Shown: positions 52,515 to 63,140, counted from the stretch's first letter. The stretch is 64,000 bases of DNA from Duganella alba (GCF_009674495.1 NZ_WKJN01000007.1:186001-250000), one strand, 5' to 3'. Translations and numbers: made by a program. Notes: a model not told the origin generated them from the letters alone.

Positions 52515-54194
52515 TCAGAACTTCACGAAGTTTGTCTCATCAGGGTCGCTCATTTCCGGCATGCGACGGCTGGAGACCGCGCCGCCGAGCCGCGCGGGCT
52601 TGTGTGGCTTGCGTGTCACTACCATCGGCCGCACCGCGCGCGCCACGCCGGCCAGCTTGAAGAAGGACATGGCCTGTTGCAGCTGCTCCGCCTGCGCGCT
52701 CATTTCCTCCGCCGTCGCCGCCAGCTGCTCGGAGCTGGAGGCGTTCTGCTGCGTGGTCTGGCTGAGTTGCGTGACGGCGGAGTTGATCTGGCCCACGCCG
52801 GCCGACTGCTCCTCCGACGCCGCCGTGATCTCCTGCACCAGGTTCGAGGTGCGGCGGATGTTCGGCACCATCTCGTCCAGCAGGCGGCCGGCCTTGTCGG
52901 CCAGCTCCACGCTGCTGGCCGCGACCTGCTCGATCTCCTGCGCCGCCACCTGACTGCGTTCCGCCAGCTTGCGCACCTCGGCCGCCACCACGGCGAAGCC
53001 CTTGCCATGTTCGCCCGCGCGTGCCGCCTCGATGGCCGCATTCAGCGCCAGCAGGTTGGTCTGGTAGGCGATATCGTCGATGATGCTGATCTTCTTGGCG
53101 ATCTGCTGCATCGCCGCCACGGTGGACTTGACCGCCTCGCCGCCTTCCGCCGCTTCCAGCGCCGCCTTGCTGGCGATGCCGTCCGTGACCTTGGCGTTCT
53201 CGGTGTTCTGTGAAATCGACGCCGTCATCTGCTCCACCGAGGCGCTGGTTTCCTCCGTGCCCGCCGCCTGTTCGCTGGCCGCCTGCGACAATGCCTGGGC
53301 CGTCGCGCTGACCTCTTCCGATGCCGAAGCCAGCGACTCGGCGCCGTTGTTCACTTCCTGCACCACATCGGACAGTTTGTCGATCATGCCCTTCATCGCC
53401 GCCAGCAGGCTGCTGGTGTCGCCGGGCTTGAGCTGCACTTCGGCGCTCAGGTCACCGTCGGCCACGCGACGCACAATGTCGGCCGCGTAGCCTGGATCGC
53501 CGCCCAGCTGATTCATGATGCCGCGCAGGATCAGCAGTCCCAATGCCACCAGCAGCGCCAGGGCGATGGCGGATGCGGTGTACATGCTGGAGGTGGCGGA
53601 AGCCGATGCGGCGTCGGCTTCCTTCACGGCATCGTCGCCATACTTGACGTTCAGCTCCACCAGCTTGTCCAGATTCGTTTCCAGATCGTGGAAGGCATTG
53701 CGGTTGTCGGCCAGGTTGGCGTGCAGCGCGACGAACAGCTCCTTGCGCTTGCCCGGCTCCGCGCCCTGGATCTGCGTCAGCAGGCCGCCGAATTCGGCGT
53801 CCTTCTGCTTCCACGTGTCCCAGGCCTTGGTGAAGGTCTTCCACACCGTCGCTTCTTCCGGCGCCTGCGGCAGCGCGTCGTAGACTTTCCATGCCTGTTC
53901 GATCTGCGTGAAGATCTCCGCACGGCGCTTGATCTGTTGCGCGATCTCCTCGATGTTTTCGGGATAGGCGGCGCCGGCGTCGGCCGCTCGGTTGGCGGAA
54001 CGAATGCCGGTCTTGCCTTCGTTGATGGTCATCAGCGCCTGCACGGAAGGCATGCGGTTCTTGCCGATTTCGGCCAGCATCTCGCTTTCCTTTTTCAGCC
54101 CCTGGAAAGCGATCACCACCACCAGCAGCAACGCCAGCACTGCAACAGCAATCAGCGCCAGGATCTTGGTCCTGACTGTAATATTCACGAACAT
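52515..54194 (-). CDS. Methyl-accepting chemotaxis protein (paralogue A)
   Basis: A 559-residue receptor. TM1 is at about 11-30, a periplasmic four-helix-bundle domain at 31-200, TM2 near 205-228, then HAMP ([18 protein letters not shown]) and the signalling hairpin with the tip [20 protein letters not shown]. The tail PDETNFVKF is a candidate docking site for an adaptation enzyme. Its cytoplasmic half is almost identical to that of the receptor at 54701-56374, whereas the sensor halves differ clearly. A cheW gene lies between the two. The ligand is unknown. Confidence 0.96.
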   Translation of the reverse strand: MFVNITVRTKILALIAVAVLALLLVVVIAFQGLKKESEMLAEIGKNRMPSVQALMTINEGKTGIRSANRAADAGAAYPENIEEIAQQIKRRAEIFTQIEQAWKVYDALPQAPEEATVWKTFTKAWDTWKQKDAEFGGLLTQIQGAEPGKRKELFVALHANLADNRNAFHDLETNLDKLVELNVKYGDDAVKEADAASASATSSMYTASAIALALLVALGLLILRGIMNQLGGDPGYAADIVRRVADGDLSAEVQLKPGDTSSLLAAMKGMIDKLSDVVQEVNNGAESLASASEEVSATAQALSQAASEQAAGTEETSASVEQMTASISQNTENAKVTDGIASKAALEAAEGGEAVKSTVAAMQQIAKKISIIDDIAYQTNLLALNAAIEAARAGEHGKGFAVVAAEVRKLAERSQVAAQEIEQVAASSVELADKAGRLLDEMVPNIRRTSNLVQEITAASEEQSAGVGQINSAVTQLSQTTQQNASSSEQLAATAEEMSAQAEQLQQAMSFFKLAGVARAVRPMVVTRKPHKPARLGGAVSSRRMPEMSDPDETNFVKF

Positions 54195-54202
54195 GAAGCC
54201 TC

Positions 54203-54688
54203 CTAGGGGATTTGCGCTACGAAGTCCTGCAAGTGCAAGGTCGATACCACGTGCTGCACATTCAGCAGCAGCACGAAGCGGCCGCTCACCTTGCCGATGC
54301 CATGCAACAGCTCCGCCTTCACCGCGCCGAAGCGCGGCGCCGGCTCGATCTCGGTGGCGGGAATATCCATCACCGCATTCACGGCGTCGACCAGGATGCC
54401 GATCACGAACGGGCCGTCCTCGCCGTCCACCTCCACCACAATGATGCAGGTGCGTTTGCTGATCGGAGAAGGCTGCCGGTCCAGCCGTCGCGCCAGGTCC
54501 AGCACCGGCACCGCCGTGCCGCGCAGGTTGATCACGCCGCAGATGGAAGGCGGCATTTGCGGCACCGGCGTCACGCCGGCGTATTCCAGAATCTCGCGCA
54601 CCGCCAATATGCCCATCGCGAACATATCCTGCCCCAGCATGAAACTGAGGTATTGCGCCGGCGTGCCGGCAACGGCCAAGGTATTCAT
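54203..54688 (-). CDS. cheW: Chemotaxis coupling protein CheW (receptor-associated copy)
   Basis: A 161-residue CheW-domain protein that links receptors to CheA. Conserved stretches are [48 protein letters not shown] and [16 protein letters not shown]. It lies between two receptor genes, eight bases before the first and 12 after the second, so it is probably the dedicated coupler of these receptors. A second CheW is encoded at 60090-60662. Confidence 0.96.
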   Translation of the reverse strand: MNTLAVAGTPAQYLSFMLGQDMFAMGILAVREILEYAGVTPVPQMPPSICGVINLRGTAVPVLDLARRLDRQPSPISKRTCIIVVEVDGEDGPFVIGILVDAVNAVMDIPATEIEPAPRFGAVKAELLHGIGKVSGRFVLLLNVQHVVSTLHLQDFVAQIP

Positions 54689-54700
54689 TTCCCGCCTCGC

Positions 54701-56374
54701 TCAGAATTTGACGAAGTGCGATTCGTCCGGTTCACTCATTTCGCTCATGCGACGCATGGCCGCCACGCCGCCTGGCGAACGCACCGGCTTGCGCGTCATC
54801 ACCGGCGTGCGCACCGCGCGCGAGCCGCCGGCCAATTTGAAGAAGGCCATGGTGTGCTGCAGTTGCTCCGCCTGGCCGCTCATTTCTTCCGCCGTCGCCG
54901 CCAGCTCCTCGGAGCTGGACGCGTTCTGCTGCGTGGTCTGGCTCAGTTGCGTGACGGCGGAGTTGATCTGGCCTACACCGGCCGACTGCTCTTCCGACGC
55001 CGCCGTAATCTCCTGCACCAGGTTCGAGGTGCGGCGGATGTTCGGCACCATCTCGTCCAGCAGACGCCCAGCCTTGTCGGCCAGCTCCACGCTGCTGGCC
55101 GCGACCTGCTCGATTTCCTGCGCCGCCACCTGGCTGCGTTCCGCCAGCTTGCGCACCTCGGCCGCCACCACGGCGAAGCCCTTGCCATGCTCACCCGCAC
55201 GCGCGGCCTCGATCGCCGCATTCAGCGCCAGCAGATTGGTTTGATACGCGATGTCGTCGATGATGCTGATCTTCTTGGCGATCTGCTGCATCGCCGCCAC
55301 GGTGGATTTGACCGCCTCGCCGCCCTCCGCCGCCTCCACCGCCGCCTTGCTGGCAATGCTGTCGGTGACCTTGGCGTTCTCGGTGTTCTGCGATATCGAC
55401 GCCGTCATCTGTTCCACCGAGGCGCTGGTTTCCTCCGTGCCCGCCGCCTGCTCGCTGGCCGCCTGCGACAGCGACTGCGCGGTGGCGCTGACTTCTTCCG
55501 ATGCCGAAGCCAATGCCTCGGCGCCGTTGTTCACCTCCTGCACCACGTTCGACAGCTTGTCGATCATGCCCTTCATCGCCGCCAGCAGGCTGCTGGTGTC
55601 GCCGGGCTTGAGCTGCACGTCCGCCGTCAAGTCGCCATCCGCCACCTGGCGCACGATGTCAGCCGCGTAGCCTGGATCGCCGCCCAGCTGCTTCATGATC
55701 CCGGTCAGGATGAACAGCCCGATCGCCACCAGCAAAACCAGCGCGATGCCGGACGACAGGTACATGGTCTTGAGCGCAGCGGCTGATGCGCTCTCCGCGT
55801 TCTTGACGTCGCTGTCGCCATAGCCGGCGTTCAGCGCCACCAGCTTGTTGATGCTTTCCTCGGCGTCGCGGAAGGCGGTACGGTTGTCCTTGAGCGTGTT
55901 GTGCAGCGTGGTGAACAGCTCCTTGCGCTTCGCCGCGTCGGCGCGCACGATCTGTCCCGCCAGGTCGTTGATGACGGTATCGCGCTGCTTCCATGCGTTC
56001 CATTGCGTGACGAAGGTCTTCCACAACGTCGCCTCCTCCGGCTCCTGCGGCAAGGCGTCGTAGATTTTCCAGGCCTTGTCGATATTGGTCCAGATCTCCT
56101 GCTTGCGCTGGATCTCGTGCGGAATGTTGTCCATCTCGTCGGCATACTGGGAAGTGGAATCGATCGAACGGCTGGCCGAGCGCAACGCCGTCTGTCCTTC
56201 GCTGATCGCCTGCAACGCCTGCACCGACGGCATGCGGTTACGGCCTATCTGCGCCAGCATCTCGCCCTGCGTCTTCAGGCCGGTGAAGGCGACGCCCACT
56301 ATCGTCACTAACGCCAATACCGCCACTGCCAGCAAAATCAGAATCTTGGTCCGCACCTGTAACGTTGACAGCAT
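54701..56374 (-). CDS. Methyl-accepting chemotaxis protein (paralogue B)
   Basis: A 557-residue receptor with the same layout as the protein at 52515-54194: TM1 about 11-30, a periplasmic helical bundle, TM2 near 205-228, HAMP ([18 protein letters not shown]) and the signalling hairpin. The C-terminal tail is PDESHFVKF. Sensor-domain differences from paralogue A suggest a different ligand, while the shared signalling half indicates recent duplication or gene conversion. Confidence 0.96.
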   Translation of the reverse strand: MLSTLQVRTKILILLAVAVLALVTIVGVAFTGLKTQGEMLAQIGRNRMPSVQALQAISEGQTALRSASRSIDSTSQYADEMDNIPHEIQRKQEIWTNIDKAWKIYDALPQEPEEATLWKTFVTQWNAWKQRDTVINDLAGQIVRADAAKRKELFTTLHNTLKDNRTAFRDAEESINKLVALNAGYGDSDVKNAESASAAALKTMYLSSGIALVLLVAIGLFILTGIMKQLGGDPGYAADIVRQVADGDLTADVQLKPGDTSSLLAAMKGMIDKLSNVVQEVNNGAEALASASEEVSATAQSLSQAASEQAAGTEETSASVEQMTASISQNTENAKVTDSIASKAAVEAAEGGEAVKSTVAAMQQIAKKISIIDDIAYQTNLLALNAAIEAARAGEHGKGFAVVAAEVRKLAERSQVAAQEIEQVAASSVELADKAGRLLDEMVPNIRRTSNLVQEITAASEEQSAGVGQINSAVTQLSQTTQQNASSSEELAATAEEMSGQAEQLQHTMAFFKLAGGSRAVRTPVMTRKPVRSPGGVAAMRRMSEMSEPDESHFVKF

Positions 56375-56404
56375 GACGATCTCCCCAGCATTGGTTGTAG
56401 TTAT

Positions 56405-57670
56405 TTATTCCGATCCCGCCAGCGCGCGCAAGCGCCGCCGGTCCTGCCGCATCCAGCCCACCAGCTCTTCGGCCGGCATGGGCTTGGCCAGCAGATAACC
56501 TTGCGCCATGTCGCAACCGAGGTCGCGCAACAGCTTCCAGTCCTCCACCGTTTCCACACCTTCCGCCACCGTCGCCACGCCCAGGCTCTGCCCCAGATCG
56601 AGCGCGCTTTTCAGCACGGTCAGGCGGTTCGGCCATTGCGCGGCGCCGTTGACGAAGGCGCGGTCTATCTTCAGCTCCGTGAACGGGCAGCGGGCGAACT
56701 GCTGCATCGACGAATAACCGATGCCAAAATCGTCCATCGCCAGGCCGAAGCCCATCAGCCGCAGGCGGCCCATATTGGTCAGCGCCTGCGACAACTGGCG
56801 CATCACGCTGGTCTCCGTGACTTCCCACACCAGCGACGCCGGCGCCACGCCGGAACCGGTCACCAGCGCCGTCAGGCGATCGATGAAGCCGCGTTCGGCC
56901 AGGTTGTCGGCGGACAGGTTGATCGACACCGTCAGTGGCGGCAGGCCGGCCTGCTGCCAGTGCAGGATGTGCTCCAGCACCTGCTGCACCAGCACCAGCG
57001 TGAACTCGGCCATCAGCGGCTGGCCTTCCAGCGTGTCGATGAAGTGCGCCGGCGACAGCAGGCCGCGTTGCGGATGCTGCCAGCGCGCCAACGCCTCCAC
57101 GCCTTTCAACTGGCCGTTCTGCATGGCGACCTTGGGCTGGAAGTACGGCAGGAATTCCTTGCGCGCCAGCGCCTGCACCAGCTCTTCCAGCGAGGCCTGG
57201 GCCGGCAATGGCGATGCGGCCGGCGCACAGCCGGCGTCGCGGTTGCCAGCCTTGCACAACAACTGCGTCAGCGATTCCAGCTGCACCGGCTTGAGCAAAG
57301 TTCCCAGCAGGCCGATGGAGGCGTCCTCGCACGCCATGTTCTCGATGATCTCCAGCAGGCGCGGATCGCGGGCGCTGACCACGATCAGGTTGTCCGCCAG
57401 GTTGCGGTCGCGTAGCTGGCAGGTCAGCTCGATGCCATCCATGCCGGGCATTTCCAGATCGGTCAGCACCAGGAAGATGCGGTCGTGTTGTTCGCGCTCC
57501 AGCAGCTGCAAGGCTTCATTGCCGTCGGCCGCTTCGAAGATTTCTCCGAACGCCAGTTGCCGCAGCAGGCCGACCAGATAGCCTCGCTGCACCGCGCTGT
57601 CCTCCACCACCAGCACACGGCGGCCCTCCCATGGCTGGGCGGTGGTATCGCTGGGCGTGGGCGTATGCAT
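56405..57670 (-). CDS. Response regulator with EAL domain (cyclic-di-GMP phosphodiesterase)
   Basis: A 421-residue protein. The receiver domain (about 17-140) has its phospho-acceptor at D71 (VLTDLEMPGMDG). The EAL domain follows from about 165. Catalytic landmarks are all present: EALARW, INLSADNL, EVTET, DDFGIGYSS, KIDRAF, EGVET and QGYLLAKP. Active hydrolysis of cyclic-di-GMP is therefore expected, switched by phosphorylation, possibly from CheA. It begins two bases after cheB ends, inside the chemotaxis operon, and so links chemotaxis to the motile-sessile switch. Confidence 0.95.
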   Translation of the reverse strand: MHTPTPSDTTAQPWEGRRVLVVEDSAVQRGYLVGLLRQLAFGEIFEAADGNEALQLLEREQHDRIFLVLTDLEMPGMDGIELTCQLRDRNLADNLIVVSARDPRLLEIIENMACEDASIGLLGTLLKPVQLESLTQLLCKAGNRDAGCAPAASPLPAQASLEELVQALARKEFLPYFQPKVAMQNGQLKGVEALARWQHPQRGLLSPAHFIDTLEGQPLMAEFTLVLVQQVLEHILHWQQAGLPPLTVSINLSADNLAERGFIDRLTALVTGSGVAPASLVWEVTETSVMRQLSQALTNMGRLRLMGFGLAMDDFGIGYSSMQQFARCPFTELKIDRAFVNGAAQWPNRLTVLKSALDLGQSLGVATVAEGVETVEDWKLLRDLGCDMAQGYLLAKPMPAEELVGWMRQDRRRLRALAGSE

Positions 57671-57672
57671 GA

Positions 57673-58752
57673 TCAGTGCTGCAGCTGTTGCAGGATTTCG
57701 CGATAGATCGCGTTCAACGGCACCGACTTTTCCACGCCGCCTCGCTTGACCGCCTCTTTCGGCATGCCGTACACCACGCAGCTGGCTTCATCCTGTGCCA
57801 CGGTGCGTGCGCCGGCCTTCAGCATCTCCAGCAGCCCGGCCGCGCCGTCGTCGCCCATGCCGGTCATGATGACGCCCAGCGCGTTGGCGCCGGCCGCGCG
57901 CGCGGCGGAACGGAACAGCACATCCACCGACGGCCGATGACGGTTGACCAGCGGCCCGTCCACCACCTCGACGAAATACTGTGCGCCGGTGCGACGCAGC
58001 AGCATGTGCTTGCCGCCGGGCGCGATCAGCACCTGCCCTTGCAGCACGCGGTCGTTGTTTTCCGCTTCCTTGACGCGCACCGCGCACACACTGTCCAGCC
58101 GCGCCGCGAAGGCCGCCGTGAACTTCTCCGGCATGTGTTGCACCACGACGATGCCGGGCGAGACGCGCGGCAGCGCCGTCAGCACTTCCTCCAGCGCCTG
58201 CGTGCCGCCGGTGGAAGTGCCGATGGCCACCACGCGTTCGGTGGTGGCGGTCATCGGCCGCGCGTCGGTGGGCGGCAGGATGGCGTCGGCATTCAGTTTG
58301 ACCGTCACCGGTGGCGGCGGCATCGCCGCGCGCGCGGCCAGTTTGCCGACGTGCGCGCCGGCGGCCGAGCGCACGGCGGACACCAGTTCATCCGCGCTGT
58401 CATGCAGGAACTGCTTCAGGTCCAGGCGCGGCTTGGTGATGATGGCGACCGCGCCGGCGGTCAACGCCTCCACCGAAGTCTGCGCGCCCTTCTCGGTCAA
58501 TGTCGAGCAGATCACCACCGGCGTCGGGTGCTCGGTCATCAGCTTGCGCAGGAAGGTGATGCCGTCCATCTTGGGCATCTCCACGTCGAGCACGATCACG
58601 TCCGGCCATTGCACCTTCATGCGCTCCATCGCCAGCAGCGGATTGGCCACCGCATGGGTGACGGTGATGCCCGGTGCCGCGTTCAGCAGCCCGCTCAGCA
58701 CCTGCCGCACCACGGCCGAATCGTCGACGATCATGACCTTTATTCCACTCAT
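57673..58752 (-). CDS. cheB: Chemotaxis response regulator protein-glutamate methylesterase CheB
   Basis: A 359-residue two-domain protein. The receiver has D56 ([13 protein letters not shown]). The methylesterase domain has the catalytic Ser in [14 protein letters not shown], the His in VVQHMPEKF and the Asp in [11 protein letters not shown]. It removes methyl groups from, and deamidates, chemoreceptors. The ATG overlaps the cheD stop (ATGA). The order cheR-cheD-cheB is usual in betaproteobacteria. Confidence 0.98.
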   Translation of the reverse strand: MSGIKVMIVDDSAVVRQVLSGLLNAAPGITVTHAVANPLLAMERMKVQWPDVIVLDVEMPKMDGITFLRKLMTEHPTPVVICSTLTEKGAQTSVEALTAGAVAIITKPRLDLKQFLHDSADELVSAVRSAAGAHVGKLAARAAMPPPPVTVKLNADAILPPTDARPMTATTERVVAIGTSTGGTQALEEVLTALPRVSPGIVVVQHMPEKFTAAFAARLDSVCAVRVKEAENNDRVLQGQVLIAPGGKHMLLRRTGAQYFVEVVDGPLVNRHRPSVDVLFRSAARAAGANALGVIMTGMGDDGAAGLLEMLKAGARTVAQDEASCVVYGMPKEAVKRGGVEKSVPLNAIYREILQQLQH

Positions 58753-59270
58753 GCCTGGGTCCTTGCTCCTGCATTGCTCCATCCCGGCTCCGGCGGAACC
58801 TGGCGACTCAGCACCTCGCCGTTACGGATGGTGAAGATAAGTTGACGGTGTCCTTCGCCGAACAGGCTCTCGGACACCACGTGTATGCCGTGCTGCTGCA
58901 ACATGCTGCGCGCATAGTCGCCGTTCTGCATGCCGATGTCGCGCACTTTGTCGCTGCGCGGGAACATGGCGCCGCCGCCGAAGATCTTGCCCTGGCACTG
59001 CACCAGCGGCACGCCATGCTGCGCCATGCCTTCCACCAGCAGCTGCATGGCGTCAGCGCCGTACATGCCCGGCTTGTCGGACGGGCGGTCGCTCTTGCGC
59101 CGGCCATGCCCCGGCAGCAGAAAATGCGACATGGCGCCGATGCGCAGCGCCGGATGCCACAGCGTGACCGACACGCAGGAACCCAGCAAGGTGCGCACGC
59201 GATACCGCCCATCGCCGACGAAGTAATCGCCCGGCATCAGGAAGATATCAATCAGCTTGGCGTCTGTCAT
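58749..59270 (-). CDS. cheD: Chemoreceptor glutamine deamidase CheD
   Basis: A 173-residue CheD. The catalytic Cys is C32 in [11 protein letters not shown] and the His is H49 in [10 protein letters not shown]. The conserved KIFGGGAMF stretch follows. It deamidates receptor glutamines and can interact with CheC-type phosphatases. The start overlaps the cheR stop and the stop overlaps the cheB start, both as ATGA. A longer open frame running into cheR is rejected. Confidence 0.97.
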   Translation of the reverse strand: MTDAKLIDIFLMPGDYFVGDGRYRVRTLLGSCVSVTLWHPALRIGAMSHFLLPGHGRRKSDRPSDKPGMYGADAMQLLVEGMAQHGVPLVQCQGKIFGGGAMFPRSDKVRDIGMQNGDYARSMLQQHGIHVVSESLFGEGHRQLIFTIRNGEVLSRQVPPEPGWSNAGARTQA

Positions 59271-60076
59271 GGCTTGCGATAAATCGAAGGCGCGACCGCG
59301 GTCAGCGTGTCGTTGATGTCGTTCAGCGTTTCCGAATGGCCGATCAGGAAGTAGCCGCCGGGCCGCAGTTGCGCCAGCAGGCGCGCCACCACCTGGCGCT
59401 TGGTTTCGAGGCTGAAGTAGATCATCACATTGCGCAGGAAGATCACATCGAAGGTGCCGACCTTGGGCAGCGGCGCGTTCAGGTTCAGGTGCTGGAACTG
59501 CACGCGCTGGCGCAGCGAACGTTCGATCAGCATGGTGCCCGCCTCGCTGCCCTGGCCCTTGAGGCAGAAGCGCTTCAGGTAGGCCGGCGGCATCTGCGTG
59601 GCGCGCTCCATCGGGTAGTGGCCGCTGCGGGCGCGTTGCAGCACGCGGGTGCTGATGTCGGTGCCCAGCACCTCCCACGGCGCGTCGTCTCCCATCACGT
59701 CGGCCAGCACCATGGCGATGCTGTACGGTTCCTCGCCGCTGGAACTGGCGGCGCTCCATACGCGCAACGCGCGGTTCTTGTCATGCGCCTCCTGCGCCAG
59801 GTCGCGCAGCAGCGCGAAGTGCTTCGGTTCGCGGAAGAAGTAGGTCTCGTTGGTGGTCAGCAAGTCCACCGCCACCTGCAATTCGGCCGGCTGCGCGCGA
59901 CTCTCCAGCAGGCGCAGATAGTCGCCATAGCTGGCGAGCTGGTAATGCGCCAGCCGCTTGGCCAGCCGGCCGCTGACCAGCGCCTGCTTGCCGTCGGCCA
60001 TGGTGATGCCGGCCGCGTCGAAGATGAAGCGCTGGAACTGCAAGAACTCGCGCTCGGTGATGGTCGCCACGCTCAT
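59267..60076 (-). CDS. cheR: Chemotaxis protein methyltransferase CheR
   Basis: A 269-residue SAM-dependent methyltransferase. The N-terminal helical domain is followed by the SAM-binding part with NETYFFREPKHF, RVWSAASSSGEEPYSIAM, LGTDISTRVLQRARSGHYP and IFLRNVMIYF. It methylates receptor glutamates. It begins 13 bases after cheW and is coupled to cheD by a 4-nt overlap. Confidence 0.98.
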   Translation of the reverse strand: MSVATITEREFLQFQRFIFDAAGITMADGKQALVSGRLAKRLAHYQLASYGDYLRLLESRAQPAELQVAVDLLTTNETYFFREPKHFALLRDLAQEAHDKNRALRVWSAASSSGEEPYSIAMVLADVMGDDAPWEVLGTDISTRVLQRARSGHYPMERATQMPPAYLKRFCLKGQGSEAGTMLIERSLRQRVQFQHLNLNAPLPKVGTFDVIFLRNVMIYFSLETKRQVVARLLAQLRPGGYFLIGHSETLNDINDTLTAVAPSIYRKP

Positions 60077-60089
60077 GGGACACCGCCTG

Positions 60090-60662
60090 TCAGGCGACAG
60101 CGGCGGCGGTGCCGCGCGCCATCTCGACGATCTCCTCGCTCGACAGCACGCGCTCGATGTCCAGCAGGATCACGAAGCGGCCGCGATTTTTGTCCGTGAG
60201 CTTGCCCATGCCGGCGATGAAGTCCGGCCGGATGCGCGTGCCGAACGATGGCGCCGGCTCGATGTCGCTGGCGGCGATTTCCACCACCGCGTTGACCGCG
60301 TCCACCAGCATGCCCAGCACCTGCTTGCCCTCGCCATCCTCGCCGCCCGTCTCGACGATGACGATGCAGCTGCGCTTGCCGATGACGCTCTGCGCGCGGC
60401 CAAAGCGCGCCGACAGATCCATCACCGGCACCACGGCGCCGCGCAGGTTGATCACGCCGCGCACGCAGTCCGGCATCATCGGCACGGTGGCCAGGCTGCC
60501 GTATTCGATGATCTCCTTGATGTGCAGGATGCCGACCGCGAACTGGTCCTCGCCCAGCATGAAGGTGAGGAACTGGCTGGGCAGCGCGGCGCCGCTTTGC
60601 AGCGCGACGATGGCGTTGCTGCCGTAGGTGACCACGTTGGAAGTGTCGATTGCGGCGCTCAT
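60090..60662 (-). CDS. cheW: Chemotaxis coupling protein CheW (core copy)
   Basis: A 190-residue CheW. The conserved core is FLTFMLGEDQFAVGILHIKEIIEY, MPDCVRGVINLRGAVVPVMDLSARFG and [15 protein letters not shown], with a 35-residue N-terminal extension. GGAGG lies before the ATG. It follows cheA by 12 nt and forms the core receptor-CheW-CheA complex. Confidence 0.97.
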   Translation of the reverse strand: MSAAIDTSNVVTYGSNAIVALQSGAALPSQFLTFMLGEDQFAVGILHIKEIIEYGSLATVPMMPDCVRGVINLRGAVVPVMDLSARFGRAQSVIGKRSCIVIVETGGEDGEGKQVLGMLVDAVNAVVEIAASDIEPAPSFGTRIRPDFIAGMGKLTDKNRGRFVILLDIERVLSSEEIVEMARGTAAAVA

Positions 60663-60674
60663 CTCATTCTCCTC

Positions 60675-62834
60675 CTATGCGGCCAGCGCCGCCACGGCGC
60701 CCTTGCCGGCCACGGTGTGCATCAGCGCCGACACGTCCAGGATCAGCGCCACTTCGCCGCTGCCCAGGATGGTGGAGCCGCTGATGCATTTCACTTCGCT
60801 GAACATGGGGCTGAGCGGCTTGATCACGGTCTGGAATTCACCCAGCAGCGTATCGACCACCAGCCCGGCACGGTGGTTGCCGAACTTGAGCACCACGATG
60901 CTCTCGCGCCGCGTGGCGGCGCCGTCGATGCGGAACAGCTGGCGCAGGCGCACCAGCGGCAGCACCTGGCCGCGCAGGTCGGTGTAGTCCTGTCCCGGCT
61001 CGGTGGCGTATTCGATGCACTCCTCGATCATGTCCAGCGGGATGACGAACACCGACGATCCCACCTGCACCAGGAAGCCGTCGATGATGGCCAGCGTCAG
61101 CGGCAGGCGCACGGTGACCGTGGTGCCCTGGCCTTCGCGGCTGCCGACATCCACGCTGCCGCGCAGCGCCTGGATATTCCGCTTGACCACGTCCATGCCG
61201 ACGCCGCGCCCGGACAGGTTGGTGATCTTCTCCGCCGTCGAGAAGCCGGCTTCGAAAATCAGGTTGTAGATTTCGCTGTCGGTCAGCTTGCGCTCCGGGT
61301 CCACCAGTCCGCGCTCGATGGCCTTGGCCAGGATTTTCTCCTTGCGCAGGCCGCCGCCGTCGTCGCTCACTTCGATGACGATGCTGCCCGATTCGTGGAA
61401 GGCGTTCAGCTTGATCATGCCCTTGGCCGGCTTGCCGGCCGCCACGCGCACGTCGGCCGGCTCGATGCCATGGTCCATGGCGTTGCGCACCAGGTGCATC
61501 AGCGGATCGCCGATTTTTTCCACCACCGTCTTGTCCAGCTCCGAATCCTCGCCGTCGACAATCAGGCCGATGTCCTTGCCCAGTTCCCGCGTCACGTCGT
61601 GCACCACGCGCTGGAAGCGGTTGAAGGTGGCGCCGATCTTCACCATGCGCAGTTCCAGCGCGGCGTCGCGCACGTCCTCCACCAGGCCGGTCAGCGTCGA
61701 GGTACATTCCAGCAGGTCGGTATTGTGGATCTGCTGGCCGATCATGCTGGCGCGCGCGCCGGCGATAATCAGTTCGCCCACCAGGTCGATCAGCCGATCC
61801 AGCTTGTCGGAGTCGACGCGGATCGAGCGGCTTTCCTGCGCCTTCTGCTCGGTGACCTGCTTCTGCTTGGCCAGCGCCGCCTCCACCACCACCGGCGGCA
61901 CATTGCCGGCGCCGACCAGGATGCTGCCCAGTTGCTGCGGCGCGTCCTCCTGCTTGCCGGACTGCTGCTGCAACGCGCCTTCCAGTTCGTGCGCGGTGAC
62001 GCTGCCGCAGCGGACCAGGATCTCGCCCAGGCGCGCGGCGCGCTCCGGCAGGGCGCGGATCAGGTTGACGTATTCCGACACCTTGCTGTTGGGCGGGATG
62101 ATGCGGATCTCGCAGTCGTCCTGCACGAATTCGAACACGCCGGCGATGGCCTCGCGGTCGGCCGTGCTGTCGAAGGCGATTTCAAAACCGAGGTAGCACA
62201 GCTCCGCATCCATTTCATCGGCGGCCGGCAGCGCATCGGGAATGGTGGCGATGCCGACGATGCGTCCCAGCTTGCCCAGGTAGCGCAGGAAGGCGATCGG
62301 GTCCATGCCGTTCTGCAGCACGCCGCGCCCGAAGCGCAACGAGATATGCCAGTAGTCGCTGTCACCGCGCTCCTGGTCGATGCGCTCCACGCCCGGTTCC
62401 GCGTGCACCGCCAGGCCGGAAGCGATGGACGGCGCGGCCTCGCCGTCCATGTGGCGGCGCAGCTGCTGTTGCAGCATCTCGCCTTCCGGCGCGGTGTCGG
62501 GGTCCTGGTCGTGGCGGCCGGCGGCCAGCGCGTCGATCATACCGGACAGGTAGTCGCAGCAGGACAGCAGCAGCACCACCATTTCGTCGTTGAGCGTCAC
62601 GCTGCCGTCGCGCACCTTGTCCAGCAGGCTTTCCACCACGTGGGTGAAGGCGACGATGTGGTCAAGGCTGAACAGGCCCGCCGATCCCTTGATGGTATGG
62701 GCGGCGCGGAAGATGGCGTTGATCGCCTCCCCCTGGTCGCCGGCCAGGTCGACATTCAGCAGCGCGTTTTCCATCTCCTCCAGCAGTTCGCGGCTTTCGG
62801 CGATAAATGTCTGTAGCGCGTCATCCAGGTTCAT
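60675..62834 (-). CDS. cheA: Chemotaxis histidine kinase CheA
   Basis: A 719-residue kinase. The HPt domain has H46 (AHTIKGSAGLF). A P2-like domain lies at about 160-246 (WHISLRFGRGVLQNG). Two repeats of the form LGxILVxxGxVxxxxxExAL lie at about 268-291 and 301-324 and resemble the MshEN/GspE N-terminal fold. Dimerisation follows from 340, then the ATPase (HLVRNAMDHG at 447-456, DDGGGL, GRGVGMDVVKRN) and the CheW-like regulatory domain. It phosphorylates CheY, CheB and perhaps the REC-EAL protein. The two repeats are additional to the E. coli layout. Confidence 0.97.
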   Translation of the reverse strand: MNLDDALQTFIAESRELLEEMENALLNVDLAGDQGEAINAIFRAAHTIKGSAGLFSLDHIVAFTHVVESLLDKVRDGSVTLNDEMVVLLLSCCDYLSGMIDALAAGRHDQDPDTAPEGEMLQQQLRRHMDGEAAPSIASGLAVHAEPGVERIDQERGDSDYWHISLRFGRGVLQNGMDPIAFLRYLGKLGRIVGIATIPDALPAADEMDAELCYLGFEIAFDSTADREAIAGVFEFVQDDCEIRIIPPNSKVSEYVNLIRALPERAARLGEILVRCGSVTAHELEGALQQQSGKQEDAPQQLGSILVGAGNVPPVVVEAALAKQKQVTEQKAQESRSIRVDSDKLDRLIDLVGELIIAGARASMIGQQIHNTDLLECTSTLTGLVEDVRDAALELRMVKIGATFNRFQRVVHDVTRELGKDIGLIVDGEDSELDKTVVEKIGDPLMHLVRNAMDHGIEPADVRVAAGKPAKGMIKLNAFHESGSIVIEVSDDGGGLRKEKILAKAIERGLVDPERKLTDSEIYNLIFEAGFSTAEKITNLSGRGVGMDVVKRNIQALRGSVDVGSREGQGTTVTVRLPLTLAIIDGFLVQVGSSVFVIPLDMIEECIEYATEPGQDYTDLRGQVLPLVRLRQLFRIDGAATRRESIVVLKFGNHRAGLVVDTLLGEFQTVIKPLSPMFSEVKCISGSTILGSGEVALILDVSALMHTVAGKGAVAALAA

Positions 62835-62843
62835 GGCTTCCCC

Positions 62844-63140
62844 TCAAGCGTGTATCAGCACGGCGTCGCCGAAGAAGGCGACCAGGTCCAGCATCTCGAA
62901 GATTTCAACTACGGCGGGGCTGTGCTGCAGCAGGCGCAGCTCGCGCTGGTCGGCGGCGGCGGCCTGCTTGGCCAGCATCAGCACCTGCAGGCCGGCGGTA
63001 TCGAGCTCGGTCACGCCGGACAGGTCGATCTCCAGCACGCGCGTCTTGCGCAGCGCTTCCAGCACACTGACTTTCAGATCGGCGGCGCGGTAGATCGTCA
63101 TTTCGCCGTCCAGGGAAATCCGGGTAACGTCGTCCGCCAT
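62844..63140 (-). CDS. STAS-domain protein of the chemotaxis operon
   Basis: A 98-residue STAS (anti-sigma-factor-antagonist-like) domain protein. The conserved loop reads VTELDTAGLQVLMLAK, with Thr where anti-anti-sigma factors usually have the phosphorylated Ser (DSSG/DTAG). It is located between cheY and cheA, nine bases before the latter. Such single STAS proteins are common in che clusters of this type, but their role is not settled; binding to CheA or a partner switch is possible. Confidence 0.88.
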   Translation of the reverse strand: MADDVTRISLDGEMTIYRAADLKVSVLEALRKTRVLEIDLSGVTELDTAGLQVLMLAKQAAAADQRELRLLQHSPAVVEIFEMLDLVAFFGDAVLIHA

